Of a stretch of DNA of 9,240 nt, positions 1-5,268 are shown one piece after another; within the stretch, counting starts at the first letter, position 1, and each line of letters starts with the position of its first letter. The stretch lies in assembly GCA_022798855.1 (NCBI GenBank), contig JAAWNI010000081.1, positions 1 through 9,240 of the forward strand. Direction: 5' to 3'. The stretch is from Lawsonibacter sp. (GTDB taxonomy: Bacteria; Bacillota; Clostridia; Oscillospirales; Oscillospiraceae). The notes under the pieces were generated by a model. The model was not told where the DNA came from and made no database searches. It saw only the letters and a list, made by a program, of their open reading frames with translations. A program made the translations under genes and the position numbers.

Positions 1-499
1 GGTCCCGGGTGACCACGCTCCCCGCGCCCACCACCGTGTTGTCCCCGATGGTGACTCCGGGCATGACCAGCACTCCCGCGCCCAGCCAGCAGTTCCTCCC
101 CACCCGGATCGGGGCGTTGAACTGGAGGCCCTGCTCCCGCAGCGCGGGGTCTATGGGGTGGCCCGCCGTGGCCAGCACCACATTGGGCCCAATCTGGCAG
201 AAGTCGCCCACATAGATATGCGTGTCGTCCACCAGGGTCAGGTTAAAGTTGGCATAGATTTTTTTGCCGAAGTGGACATACCGCCCGCCGAAGTTGGTGT
301 GAAGGGGAGTCTCAATATAGCAGTCCTCCCCGATTTCGGCGAACATTTTTTGGAGCATGGCGGCTTTCTCCTCCAGCTGGGAGGGCCGCAGCTGGTTGAA
401 CTCATGCAGGCGGTCCAGGCATTGCAGCTGTTCTCGCTGGAGGGACTCGTCCCCGGGGAGATACAGAAATCCGCCGTGCTGTTTTTCGCGGATGTCCAT
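1..499 (-). CDS. Sugar O-acetyltransferase, LacA/Maa family (3' end off window)
   Basis: This probably transfers acetyl from acetyl-CoA to a hydroxyl of a sugar such as maltose, glucose or a galactoside, in the cytoplasm. About 166 residues are visible. The N-terminal part (roughly 1-55) is the helical Mac-type region with LYLPGDESL at 13-20. After it come left-handed beta-helix hexapeptide repeats, clearest as IGPNVVLATAGHPID and IGRNCWLGAGVLVMPGVTIGDN-type steps. His114 in ATAGHPI matches the catalytic His of E. coli LacA (His115). The family is about 185-205 residues long, so only the last 20-40 are missing. The ATG at 499-497 follows AAGGAGG at good spacing. The gene lies just beyond the rpmA terminator, with only 21 bases between that hairpin and its start. 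It therefore seems to rely on readthrough or on a promoter inside rpmA. The acceptor sugar cannot be told from sequence. Confidence 0.9.
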   Translation of the reverse strand, partial: MDIREKQHGGFLYLPGDESLQREQLQCLDRLHEFNQLRPSQLEEKAAMLQKMFAEIGEDCYIETPLHTNFGGRYVHFGKKIYANFNLTLVDDTHIYVGDFCQIGPNVVLATAGHPIDPALREQGLQFNAPIRVGRNCWLGAGVLVMPGVTIGDNTVVGAGSVVTRD

Positions 500-520
500 A
501 AAAAGCGCCTCCTTTTTAAG

Positions 521-555
521 AAAAACCCGCAAACGACATCCGTTTGCGGGTTTTT
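521..555 (-). terminator. Rho-independent terminator after rpmA
   Basis: A perfect 15-bp stem (521-535 with 541-555) closes a 5-base loop (ACATC on the plus strand). The stem ends in five A:T pairs, so either strand leaves a U run, which makes it potentially bidirectional. It begins five bases past the rpmA stop codon. It also sits inside the short leader of the acetyltransferase gene, so it may partly insulate or attenuate that gene. Confidence 0.88.
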
Positions 556-560
556 GGGAT

Positions 561-848
561 TTACTCCGCGGCCTCCTCGATGATGGAGACCTGCTTGCGG
601 TCCTTACCCAGCCGGTGGAACTTCACCCGGCCGGACTTCATGGCGAACAGGGTATCGTCGCTGCCCTTGCCCACGTTGACACCGGGGTGGATGTGGGTGC
701 CCCGCTGGCGGACCAGGATATTGCCGGCCAGCACGAACTGACCGTCGCCCCGCTTCACGCCCAGCCGCTTGGACTCAGAGTCCCGGCCGTTGCGGGTGGA
801 GCCGACGCCCTTTTTGTGGGCGAAAAACTGCAAACCGATATTCAGCAT
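561..848 (-). CDS. rpmA: 50S ribosomal protein L27
   Basis: L27 is a large-subunit protein whose N-terminal tail reaches towards the peptidyl transferase centre. The 95-residue product starts MLNIGLQFFAHKKG and carries the family core GSTRNGRDSESKRLGVKRGDGQ. The segment before AHKKG (LNIGLQFF) is the Firmicutes N-terminal extension, which is removed after the FF pair by the protease Prp so that the mature tail begins AHKKG. The gene for Prp is directly upstream. I chose the ATG at 848-846: it lies eight bases after GGAGG and gives the usual MLxxxLQFF start. A GTG at 851-849 is in frame but has tighter spacing and adds one residue. The gene follows the prp stop codon with three bases between, is the last gene of the rplU operon, and is followed at once by a terminator. 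Confidence 0.97.
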   Translation of the reverse strand: MLNIGLQFFAHKKGVGSTRNGRDSESKRLGVKRGDGQFVLAGNILVRQRGTHIHPGVNVGKGSDDTLFAMKSGRVKFHRLGKDRKQVSIIEEAAE

Positions 849-851
849 CAC

Positions 852-1181
852 TTACACCTCCAAAACGGAAATATGTTCGGGGTACTCCTCCGCCAGCTGC
901 ACCAGGTGGACCATGAGGGCGGCCAGAAGGGTCTGGCAGGTGCTCTCGTTGGTCTGGCCCAGGCCGTTGGGGAGTTTTAGGGAGAGGAACGCGTCCTTTT
1001 CCCGCACCTTCACCGCGGCCTCCAGACCCAGCACGTCGTTGACGGCGCACTCGGTCATCCGGACGGCGCTGGTGACGGCGGCGCACACGATATCCTCTCC
1101 CTCTGGGGCAAAGCCGCTGTGGCCCTGTACCTCAAAGCCGGCGATGCGGCTGCCCTGGGAATGGAACGTGACGGTGGTCAT
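852..1181 (-). CDS. prp: Ribosomal-processing cysteine protease Prp
   Basis: Prp is a small cysteine protease that trims the N-terminal extension of L27, a step essential for ribosome assembly in Staphylococcus aureus. The 109-residue protein has the family catalytic pair: His21 in GHSGFAPEGED and Cys33 in DIVCAAVTSAV. The rest fits the compact alpha/beta fold, with a C-terminal helix near QTLLAALMVHLVQLAEEYPEHI. Length matches the family (about 105-110). Its position between rplU and rpmA is the standard Firmicutes arrangement and puts protease and substrate in one transcript. Its ATG shares one base with the rplU stop codon (TGATG), so translation is likely coupled to L21. The L27 encoded next has the matching LQFF-AHKKG site, so the pair looks functional. 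Confidence 0.95.
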   Translation of the reverse strand: MTTVTFHSQGSRIAGFEVQGHSGFAPEGEDIVCAAVTSAVRMTECAVNDVLGLEAAVKVREKDAFLSLKLPNGLGQTNESTCQTLLAALMVHLVQLAEEYPEHISVLEV

Positions 1182-1492
1182 CAGGCCTTGACAGCGCTGA
1201 TCTGGACCTTGGTGTAGGGCTGGCGGTGGCCCTGGCGCTTGCGGTAGCCCTTCTTGGGGGTGTACTTGAAGATGCGGATCTTCTTGCCCTTGCCGTTCTT
1301 CACCACGGTGGCGTCCACGCTGGCGCCGGCCACGGTGGGCGCGCCAAAGGTGGCCTTGTCCCCGTCCAGAACGGCCAGCACCTGGTCGAAGGTCACGGTC
1401 TGCCCGGCCTCGGCCTCCAGCTTCTCGATGAACAGAGTGTCGCCCTCCGCCACCTTGTACTGCTTGCCGCCGGTCACGATGATTGCCTTCAT
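1181..1492 (-). CDS. rplU: 50S ribosomal protein L21
   Basis: L21 binds 23S rRNA (domain II region) in the large subunit. The 103-residue product begins MKAIIVTGGKQYKVAEGD, the characteristic L21 opening, and ends with the basic signature KYTPKKGYRKRQGHRQPYT around residues 74-92. I chose the ATG at 1492-1490: the product then has the usual family length and follows AAGGAG at about ten bases. An upstream in-frame ATG at 1561 would add 23 residues, but these derive from the transcribed leader and look nothing like L21. This is the first gene of the rplU-prp-rpmA operon, expressed from the promoter at 1574-1602 through a leader of about 75 bases that may carry an L21 autoregulatory element. Confidence 0.97.
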   Translation of the reverse strand: MKAIIVTGGKQYKVAEGDTLFIEKLEAEAGQTVTFDQVLAVLDGDKATFGAPTVAGASVDATVVKNGKGKKIRIFKYTPKKGYRKRQGHRQPYTKVQISAVKA

Positions 1493-1567
1493 ACGATTCA
1501 ACTCCTTCATTACGGACTCGCTCTCCCAGGCGGGGTTGTCCCTCTTGTGATACCTGTTCAATGCGGC
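1493..1567 (-). promoter_or_regulatory. rplU 5' leader, candidate L21 autoregulatory RNA
   Basis: The promoter at 1574-1602 implies a leader of about 75 bases before the L21 start. Firmicutes rplU genes often carry a structured leader that binds L21 as feedback (Rfam L21 leader). Here two four-base helices are possible: CAGG (1556-1553) with CCTG (1530-1527), and GGAC (1541-1538) with GTCC (1517-1514), minus-strand reading. They cross, as in a pseudoknot. Helices this short could be chance, so the structure is tentative. Confidence 0.4.
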
Positions 1568-1573
1568 CCTAAT

Positions 1574-1602
1574 ATTCTACCAATATCCATATAACTTGTC
1601 AA
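1574..1602 (-). promoter_or_regulatory. SigA-type promoter of the rplU operon
   Basis: On the minus strand there is a perfect -35 box TTGACA (1602-1597), a 17-base spacer and a -10 box TAGAAT (1579-1574), five of six matches to TATAAT. Transcription should start near 1567, giving a leader of about 75 bases before rplU. This is the strongest promoter visible in the window, as expected for ribosomal protein genes. Confidence 0.85.
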
Positions 1603-1671
1603 GTCTTTCTTTTGAAAAATTTTTAGTACAGTTTTGATTTGTCGATTTTGACAGTTTTCCTGAAAAAACAA

Positions 1672-1700
1672 TAGACTTTCCGGAGAAAATATGGTAATAT
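1672..1700 (+). promoter_or_regulatory. Candidate promoter for the 1799 gene
   Basis: TAGACT (1672-1677, four of six for -35), a 17-base spacer and TAATAT (1695-1700), preceded by TG as in an extended -10. The region is very AT-rich and is divergent from the rplU promoter. A second option uses TTGACA at 1648-1653 with TAGACT as a weak -10 at an 18-base spacing. Which one is used cannot be decided from sequence alone. Confidence 0.4.
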
Positions 1701-1798
1701 ATTCACAAATACTGGCAGAGAGGAGATGCGTAGTGCTATGATGTGTTGAGAGCAATTAAATGCAACTGTTAAAATTAAGACATACCATTAGGAGGAGA

Positions 1799-2392
1799 AT
1801 GGTGAAGAGGACTAATTTAGCGCAGTGGTTTTTCTTGCTCAATATTCTTGGCCTTTGTGTGATTCTGCTCCTCATGGCCTATCAGCATATAAAACAGCCA
1901 AAGCCAAGGGTTATGATTATCCCTTCGGAATGGGAAAACAGTGAATGTTATATTCGCAACGTGACCTGTCCAAAGGATGAAGAGATTTGGCGGGCTGTAC
2001 CAGATACTGAACTTTGCGATAAGCTGATTGCCCTATGTACACATATGGAACAGTTTCGCCCCACTATTTCAGTGGATATAGTATTAGGCGAAAAATCTGA
2101 CTCAAGTTCTGCTTTCCCCAGCGCCCATCTCAATTTGTGGGACAGGTCCCGTTCATATGGCTGTACCGTCACACTCTTCAATGTGGACAAGCAGCTGTCC
2201 CTGGACTATATCTATCGGGAAGCCCCTGTGGTATCTGTTGTCACCTATACCATTGAACAGGAAGGCGTCTATTACCACACCAACAACAAAACGATGTGGT
2301 ATTGTACCATGCCAGCTGCCGACTTTGCAGCGCTTTACGAGACGATTCAGACATACGGGGCTGGCGAGTTGGTTTCCGAGTTCTATAAATAG
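1799..2392 (+). CDS. Hypothetical membrane-anchored protein
   Basis: I do not recognise the family. The 197-residue product has a short basic N-terminus (MVKR) and one hydrophobic helix at about 10-27 (WFFLLNILGLCVILLLMA). A domain of about 165 residues follows, probably outside the membrane given the positive-inside rule. That domain has scattered Cys (about 50, 57, 73, 80, 122, 169) and alternating polar/hydrophobic stretches such as SLDYIYREAPVVSVVTYTI, suggesting a mixed or beta-rich fold. No catalytic motif or lipobox is evident. GGAGGAG at 1791-1797 favours ATG 1799 (short spacing) or GTG 1802 (better spacing); an in-frame ATG at 1760 has only a weak binding site. The gene is AT-richer than the flanking housekeeping genes, opposes the rplU operon and stands alone. 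It is likely an accessory gene of lineage-restricted distribution. Confidence 0.75.
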   Translation: MVKRTNLAQWFFLLNILGLCVILLLMAYQHIKQPKPRVMIIPSEWENSECYIRNVTCPKDEEIWRAVPDTELCDKLIALCTHMEQFRPTISVDIVLGEKSDSSSAFPSAHLNLWDRSRSYGCTVTLFNVDKQLSLDYIYREAPVVSVVTYTIEQEGVYYHTNNKTMWYCTMPAADFAALYETIQTYGAGELVSEFYK

Positions 2393-2552
2393 CGGCGCTT
2401 CAGGGATGTGGTTTATTGCGTCTCTGCATTTTGAAAATGTGTTTTGCCAAACACGGTACGTCTCGATGATGGATGTAGAGACACGCGCTCCTGGAAGGGG
2501 TCAAATTTTCCAGGCGGACCGAAAGAAGAACAGTGAGACTCCTTGACATAGA

Positions 2553-2582
2553 ACACCCCCGCCCAGCTCCGGGCGGGGGTGT
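2553..2582. repeat. GC-rich hairpin, first of a near-identical pair
   Basis: A perfect 12-bp stem (2553-2564 with 2571-2582) of the ACACCCCCGCCC type closes a 6-base loop AGCTCC. The same stem, followed by the same GAATTT, recurs at 3804-3835. It may act as the terminator of the 1799 gene, but neither flank has an immediate T run, so it is a poor canonical terminator. As the copies bracket exactly the 2903-3794 gene pair, a repeat or recombination role is also possible. Confidence 0.75.
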
Positions 2583-2709
2583 GAATTTAGGAATTTTTCT
2601 TGCGGCTTTTCTGGAGACCCGTCCCTATCGCTTCTTTTTATCCTATGAGGACGTGATTCCTTGTATCCCTATGAAAGATAGCACAATTTTATAATAACTT
2701 CTGTTCATG

Positions 2710-2741
2710 TTATATAATTCCTTTTATACTTTTTTATATAA
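2710..2741. promoter_or_regulatory. Paired TTATATAA palindromes upstream of the 2750 promoter
   Basis: The self-complementary octamer TTATATAA occurs at 2710-2717 and again at 2734-2741, 24 bases apart. This places it just ahead of the -35 box at 2750. It could be an operator pair or simply an AT-rich UP-like stretch; in such AT-rich DNA chance is a real alternative. Confidence 0.25.
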
Positions 2742-2749
2742 AATAAACA

Positions 2750-2778
2750 TTGACATACTTTACTTCAAATGTTATTAT
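2750..2778 (+). promoter_or_regulatory. SigA-type promoter of the 2903-3794 gene pair
   Basis: A perfect TTGACA (2750-2755), a 17-base spacer and TATTAT (2773-2778; five of six). Transcription should begin near 2785, leaving an untranslated leader of about 118 bases before the ATG at 2903. The near-consensus boxes suggest strong vegetative expression unless a repressor blocks it. No T-box or riboswitch motif was recognised in the leader. Confidence 0.8.
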
Positions 2779-2902
2779 GTGGATGAAACAAAAGATATTT
2801 AATCCCATATCACCGGGGGCGCGAAAGGAGCAGACCAATGGGCAATTGAATCTAACTAACATAACCAGTCATAACAGCACATGACCGATAGGAGGAGTCA
2901 AA

Positions 2903-3526
2903 ATGAAAAAATTGGTATCGTATGTTTTACTGTTGGCGACTATGCTGAACATCTTTGTCGTGTCTGCGTCTGCATCCACCGCTTCATCTGCCGAAACATT
3001 TTATATCAATGGCGAGCAGTATACTTTGGAAAACATTGTAACAGATAAGTATTCGCAGGCTGTCACTAAAGATTGTAACGGTGTAATTGTTGCTGATTTC
3101 ACTTTTGATTTTACCACCGGGAACATTGTAGACAATTTTACAGGAGATGCAGTGTCTCGCACAAGGCAGATTAAAAATCAAATCGTACCATTTGCAGATT
3201 CCAGCAAATATAAGTATAGATATACAGATAGATATACTTTCGATTTGCTTGGCAAAACGGCTCCGTATGCTGCAACCGGTATAATTGTATTGGTAACAGG
3301 GGGCAATGTTGCTGCGATAACAGCGGCCAAACGAGCATTTCTCATTGATGCTTTAGCAGGATTAATTGCAGCAGGATGCAATGCTGTAGACGTAGAAGTT
3401 GATGTATTTACATATACTGAAAACCACTACTTTCATTATAAATTTGAAGGTTTTCTATGTACTCAAGGAACCAGTGATAGATTCTGGGGACCCTTGGTTT
3501 ATGAAAAAATGGTGAGAGAAAAGTAA
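2903..3526 (+). CDS. Secreted hypothetical protein with hydrophobic Gly/Ala core
   Basis: I cannot name the family with confidence. The 207-residue product has a clear Sec signal peptide: MKK, a hydrophobic core (LVSYVLLLATMLNIFVV) and small residues SASASTASSA, with cleavage likely between about 25 and 30. The mature region has a polar beta-like part (31-115, Tyr-rich near 103-112), then a Gly/Ala-rich hydrophobic stretch at about 120-160 broken only by AAKRA. A Tyr/Phe/His-rich tail with YTENHYFHYKF at 171-181 completes it. Three Cys (58, 159, 186) are visible. ATG 2903 lies seven bases after GGAGG (2891-2895) and behind a strong promoter. The next gene starts one base after its stop and encodes a small membrane protein. 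A secreted protein with a membrane-seeking segment plus a small membrane partner suggests a bacteriocin or toxin with immunity, but this is inference from layout only. The gene is AT-richer than its neighbours. Confidence 0.85.
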   Translation: MKKLVSYVLLLATMLNIFVVSASASTASSAETFYINGEQYTLENIVTDKYSQAVTKDCNGVIVADFTFDFTTGNIVDNFTGDAVSRTRQIKNQIVPFADSSKYKYRYTDRYTFDLLGKTAPYAATGIIVLVTGGNVAAITAAKRAFLIDALAGLIAAGCNAVDVEVDVFTYTENHYFHYKFEGFLCTQGTSDRFWGPLVYEKMVREK

Positions 3527-3527
3527 T

Positions 3528-3794
3528 ATGAAAGATATGCAAAAAAAAAGACTTCCGTCTCTTCGTACCCGCATCAAAAATTTCTTAGTGGCAATGCTGG
3601 CGGTTTTAGCCGTACGGATTCTCTGCGGTACAATAGAAGCTATGGGTTTGGGTTTCAGTCTGACAGAGGTGCTCCGTCTGGCGATGCCGAAGATATGGTC
3701 CCAATACCTTGGCAGTCTTGCTGTCGGCGCATTCGTGTTCCTCCTCCTGGAGTACAGGACTAGCAAAAAGGCAAACGCAACAAACGAATCGTAA
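3528..3794 (+). CDS. Small two-helix membrane protein, possible partner or immunity protein
   Basis: The family is not recognised. The 88-residue product has a strongly basic start (MKDMQKKRLPSLRTRIK), a membrane helix at about 18-38, a short amphipathic link (SLTEVLRLAMPKIWSQY), a second helix at about 60-75 and a charged hydrophilic end (EYRTSKKANATNES). A hairpin with both ends inside is predicted by the positive-inside rule. Its ATG is one base after the stop of the secreted-protein gene, and only a weak GGTGAGAG site lies upstream. Translation is therefore probably coupled, and the two products probably act together. Size and topology fit an immunity protein or a membrane chaperone for the secreted product; neither role is shown by a motif. 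A second in-frame ATG at 3537 is possible. The gene converges on lysC and shares the hairpin at 3804-3835 with it. Confidence 0.78.
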   Translation: MKDMQKKRLPSLRTRIKNFLVAMLAVLAVRILCGTIEAMGLGFSLTEVLRLAMPKIWSQYLGSLAVGAFVFLLLEYRTSKKANATNES

Positions 3795-3803
3795 TTTCAA
3801 CAA

Positions 3804-3835
3804 CACACCCCCGCCCGTTTCCGGGCGGGGGTGTG
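3804..3835. terminator. Shared hairpin between the island and lysC, second copy of the pair
   Basis: A 13-bp stem (3804-3816 with 3823-3835), extendable by a G:C pair into the loop GTTTCC. It lies between two convergent genes: ten bases after the 3528 gene stop and 17 bases after the lysC stop. It probably ends transcription from both sides. T runs are poor on either side (AATTTT on plus, GTTGTTG on minus). Twelve stem pairs and the following GAATTT are identical to the copy at 2553-2582. Confidence 0.7.
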
Positions 3836-3851
3836 AATTTTGGAGAGGGGT

Positions 3852-5075
3852 TCAGTTGCTGCCGAACTCGTTGAAGAACCGGTCGTGGATGGCCTGGACG
3901 GCGCGGTCGGCGTCCCGCTCGTCCACCAGGACCGAGACCTTGATCTCGCTGGTGGAGATCATGTTGATATTGATGCCCGCGGAGAACAGGGCCTCAAACA
4001 TCTTACAGGCCACGCCGGCGTTATTGACCATCCCGGCGCCCACGATGGAGACCTTGGCCACCTCCTCATTGAGCTCCACCGACTGAAAGCCGATGGACTG
4101 CTGGTGCTCCTCCAGGATGCGCTTTGCCTCGGGACCGTCGCCGCGGGCCACGGTAAAGCTGATGTCCTTGCTCTCGTTCCGGCCGATGGACTGGAGGATG
4201 ATATCCACATTGATGTCCTTCCTGGCCAGCAGGGAGAAAATTTTAAAGGCGATGCCCGGCTGGTCGGCCAGGCCCACCAGAGCCAGACGGGCCACGTTCT
4301 TGTCCTTGGCGATGCCGCTGACGTGGTTCTTTTCCATGGTTTTGACAACCTCCTTGACTTTTGTACCCATATGACCGCTGAAGCTGGACAGCACCTCCAT
4401 GTTGACCCCGTACCGCTTCGCCATCTCCACCGAGCGGTTGTGGAGCACCTGAGCCCCCAGGCTGGCCAGCTCCAGCATCTCGTCAAAGGTGATCTCGTCG
4501 ATCTTCCGGGCTCCCGTCACATGGCGGGGGTCGGCGGTGTAGACGCCGTCCACGTCGGTGTAGATCTGGCACAGGTCCGCATGCAGGGAGGCGGCCAGAG
4601 CCACGGCGGAGGTGTCGGACCCCCCCCGGCCCAGAGTGGTGACGTCGTCATACTTGTTGATGCCCTGGAAACCGGCCACCAGCACGATCTTCCGCTTGTC
4701 CAGCTCCTTGCGGATGCGCTCGGTGTGGATGCGCTTGATCCGGGCGGCGGAATAGGCTGAATCGGTGAGCATCCCCGCCTGCCAGCCGGTGAGGGATATG
4801 GCCTGATAGCCCATGCGCTCGATGGCCATGGCGCACAGAGCAATGGAGATCTGCTCGCCGGTGGCCAGCAGCATATCCATCTCCCGCTTCGAGGCCTTGG
4901 GATTGAGCTCCCGGGCCTTTTCAATCAGCTCGTCGGTGGTGTCGCCCTGGGCGGACAGAACCACCACCACGCTGTGGCCCTTGCGGTAGGTCTCGGTGAC
5001 GATCCGGGCCACGTTGCGGACCTTGTCCGCGTCAGCCACCGAGCTGCCGCCGAATTTTTGTACAATAAGTGCCAT
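3852..5075 (-). CDS. lysC: Aspartate kinase (aspartokinase)
   Basis: This phosphorylates L-aspartate with ATP, the committing step to lysine, threonine, methionine and diaminopimelate. The 407-residue protein has KFGGSS at 7-12 (nucleotide/substrate site), the kinase signature TTLGRGGSDTSA at 146-157 and YTDVDGVYTADPR at 172-184. Two C-terminal ACT domains lie at about 262-335 and 340-402 and normally bind lysine and/or threonine as feedback inhibitors. Length matches monofunctional Bacillus-type aspartokinase II (408 residues), with no homoserine dehydrogenase fusion. ATG 5075-5073 follows AGGGGG at about ten bases and places KFGGSS at the usual distance. It lies 193 bases after hom on the same strand, separated by palindromic repeats; no separate promoter is obvious, so cotranscription is likely. 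An internal start gives a possible beta subunit (see 4335-4355). Confidence 0.96.
   Translation of the reverse strand: MALIVQKFGGSSVADADKVRNVARIVTETYRKGHSVVVVLSAQGDTTDELIEKARELNPKASKREMDMLLATGEQISIALCAMAIERMGYQAISLTGWQAGMLTDSAYSAARIKRIHTERIRKELDKRKIVLVAGFQGINKYDDVTTLGRGGSDTSAVALAASLHADLCQIYTDVDGVYTADPRHVTGARKIDEITFDEMLELASLGAQVLHNRSVEMAKRYGVNMEVLSSFSGHMGTKVKEVVKTMEKNHVSGIAKDKNVARLALVGLADQPGIAFKIFSLLARKDINVDIILQSIGRNESKDISFTVARGDGPEAKRILEEHQQSIGFQSVELNEEVAKVSIVGAGMVNNAGVACKMFEALFSAGININMISTSEIKVSVLVDERDADRAVQAIHDRFFNEFGSN
4335..4355 (-). promoter_or_regulatory. Internal translation start in lysC (possible beta subunit, 161 residues)
   Basis: Inside lysC, minus strand, AAGGAGG (4355-4349) is followed after 11 bases by an in-frame ATG (4337-4335), residue Met247. 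Translation from there to 3852 gives 161 residues holding only the ACT domains. B. subtilis aspartokinase II makes a beta subunit of about 163 residues from an in-phase internal start at nearly the same place, forming an alpha2beta2 enzyme. The match in position and length makes this site credible, though the spacing is somewhat long. Confidence 0.6.
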
Positions 5076-5110
5076 GTATGCTATTCCCCCTAAAGGTTTA
5101 AATCAATTCG

Positions 5111-5137
5111 TCGGGGGCGGCCTGTGGCCGCCCGCGA
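5111..5137. repeat. GC-rich palindromic repeat (REP-like) between lysC and hom
   Basis: An 8-bp stem GGGCGGCC/GGCCGCCC (5115-5122 with 5126-5133) around the loop TGT is extended by three more pairs (TCG/CGA) past one mismatch. It resembles the palindrome at 6508-6542, which has a GGGGGCGGC stem. No T run follows, so it is not an evident terminator. It is probably a REP-like intergenic repeat. Confidence 0.65.
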
Positions 5138-5152
5138 TTCCCAAACGGTATC

Positions 5153-5259
5153 ATGTAGGGCGCGACGACCTCGGCGCGCCGCCCGAAACAAGCCGGCACG
5201 TTGCTGCGAGCCGGGCACATTGGACAGGCGCGGGCCGCCGGGGTCGTCGGCCCCTACAT
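5153..5259. repeat. 107-bp element with terminal inverted repeats, MITE/BIME-like
   Basis: The ends are 18-base imperfect inverted repeats: 5153-5170 (ATGTAGGGCGCGACGACC) and 5242-5259, which read the same in reverse complement at 16 of 18 positions. The interior is also GC-rich with further partial symmetry (CCGGC...GCCGG near 5192-5214). There is no coding capacity. It occupies most of the hom-lysC gap and looks like a short nonautonomous mobile repeat or paired REP element. Confidence 0.65.
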
Positions 5260-5268
5260 TCTATTCCG

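Larger units (their letters stand above)
2393..2749. other. Noncoding stretch with no convincing gene
   Basis: The gap between the 1799 gene and the 2750 promoter holds no supported gene. It contains the GC hairpin at 2553-2582, and beyond about 2680 it becomes extremely AT-rich. A 37-codon frame from GTG 2581 to TAA 2694 has no ribosome binding site and was not accepted. Positions 2393-2550 show no recognisable element. They could be decayed sequence or the 3' untranslated region of the 1799 gene. Confidence 0.5.

Noticed and set aside
1493..1561. N-terminally extended rplU start at 1561
   Set aside because: The extra 23 residues come from the untranslated leader and are absent from the L21 family; the inner start has a good ribosome binding site.
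2157..2546. 129-codon plus-strand frame overlapping the 1799 gene
   Set aside because: It starts inside the 1799 gene in another frame without a ribosome binding site, and the sequence does not look like a protein.
2581..2694. 37-codon frame from GTG beside the first hairpin, reading VNLGIFLAAFLETRPYRFF and on
   Set aside because: It looks faintly protein-like but has no ribosome binding site, starts within the hairpin, and an open run of this length is expected by chance.
2828..2849. Tiny ORF ATG-GGC-AAT-TGA behind AAAGGAG in the leader of the 2903 gene
   Set aside because: A three-residue product cannot be told from chance; no attenuator hairpin follows it.
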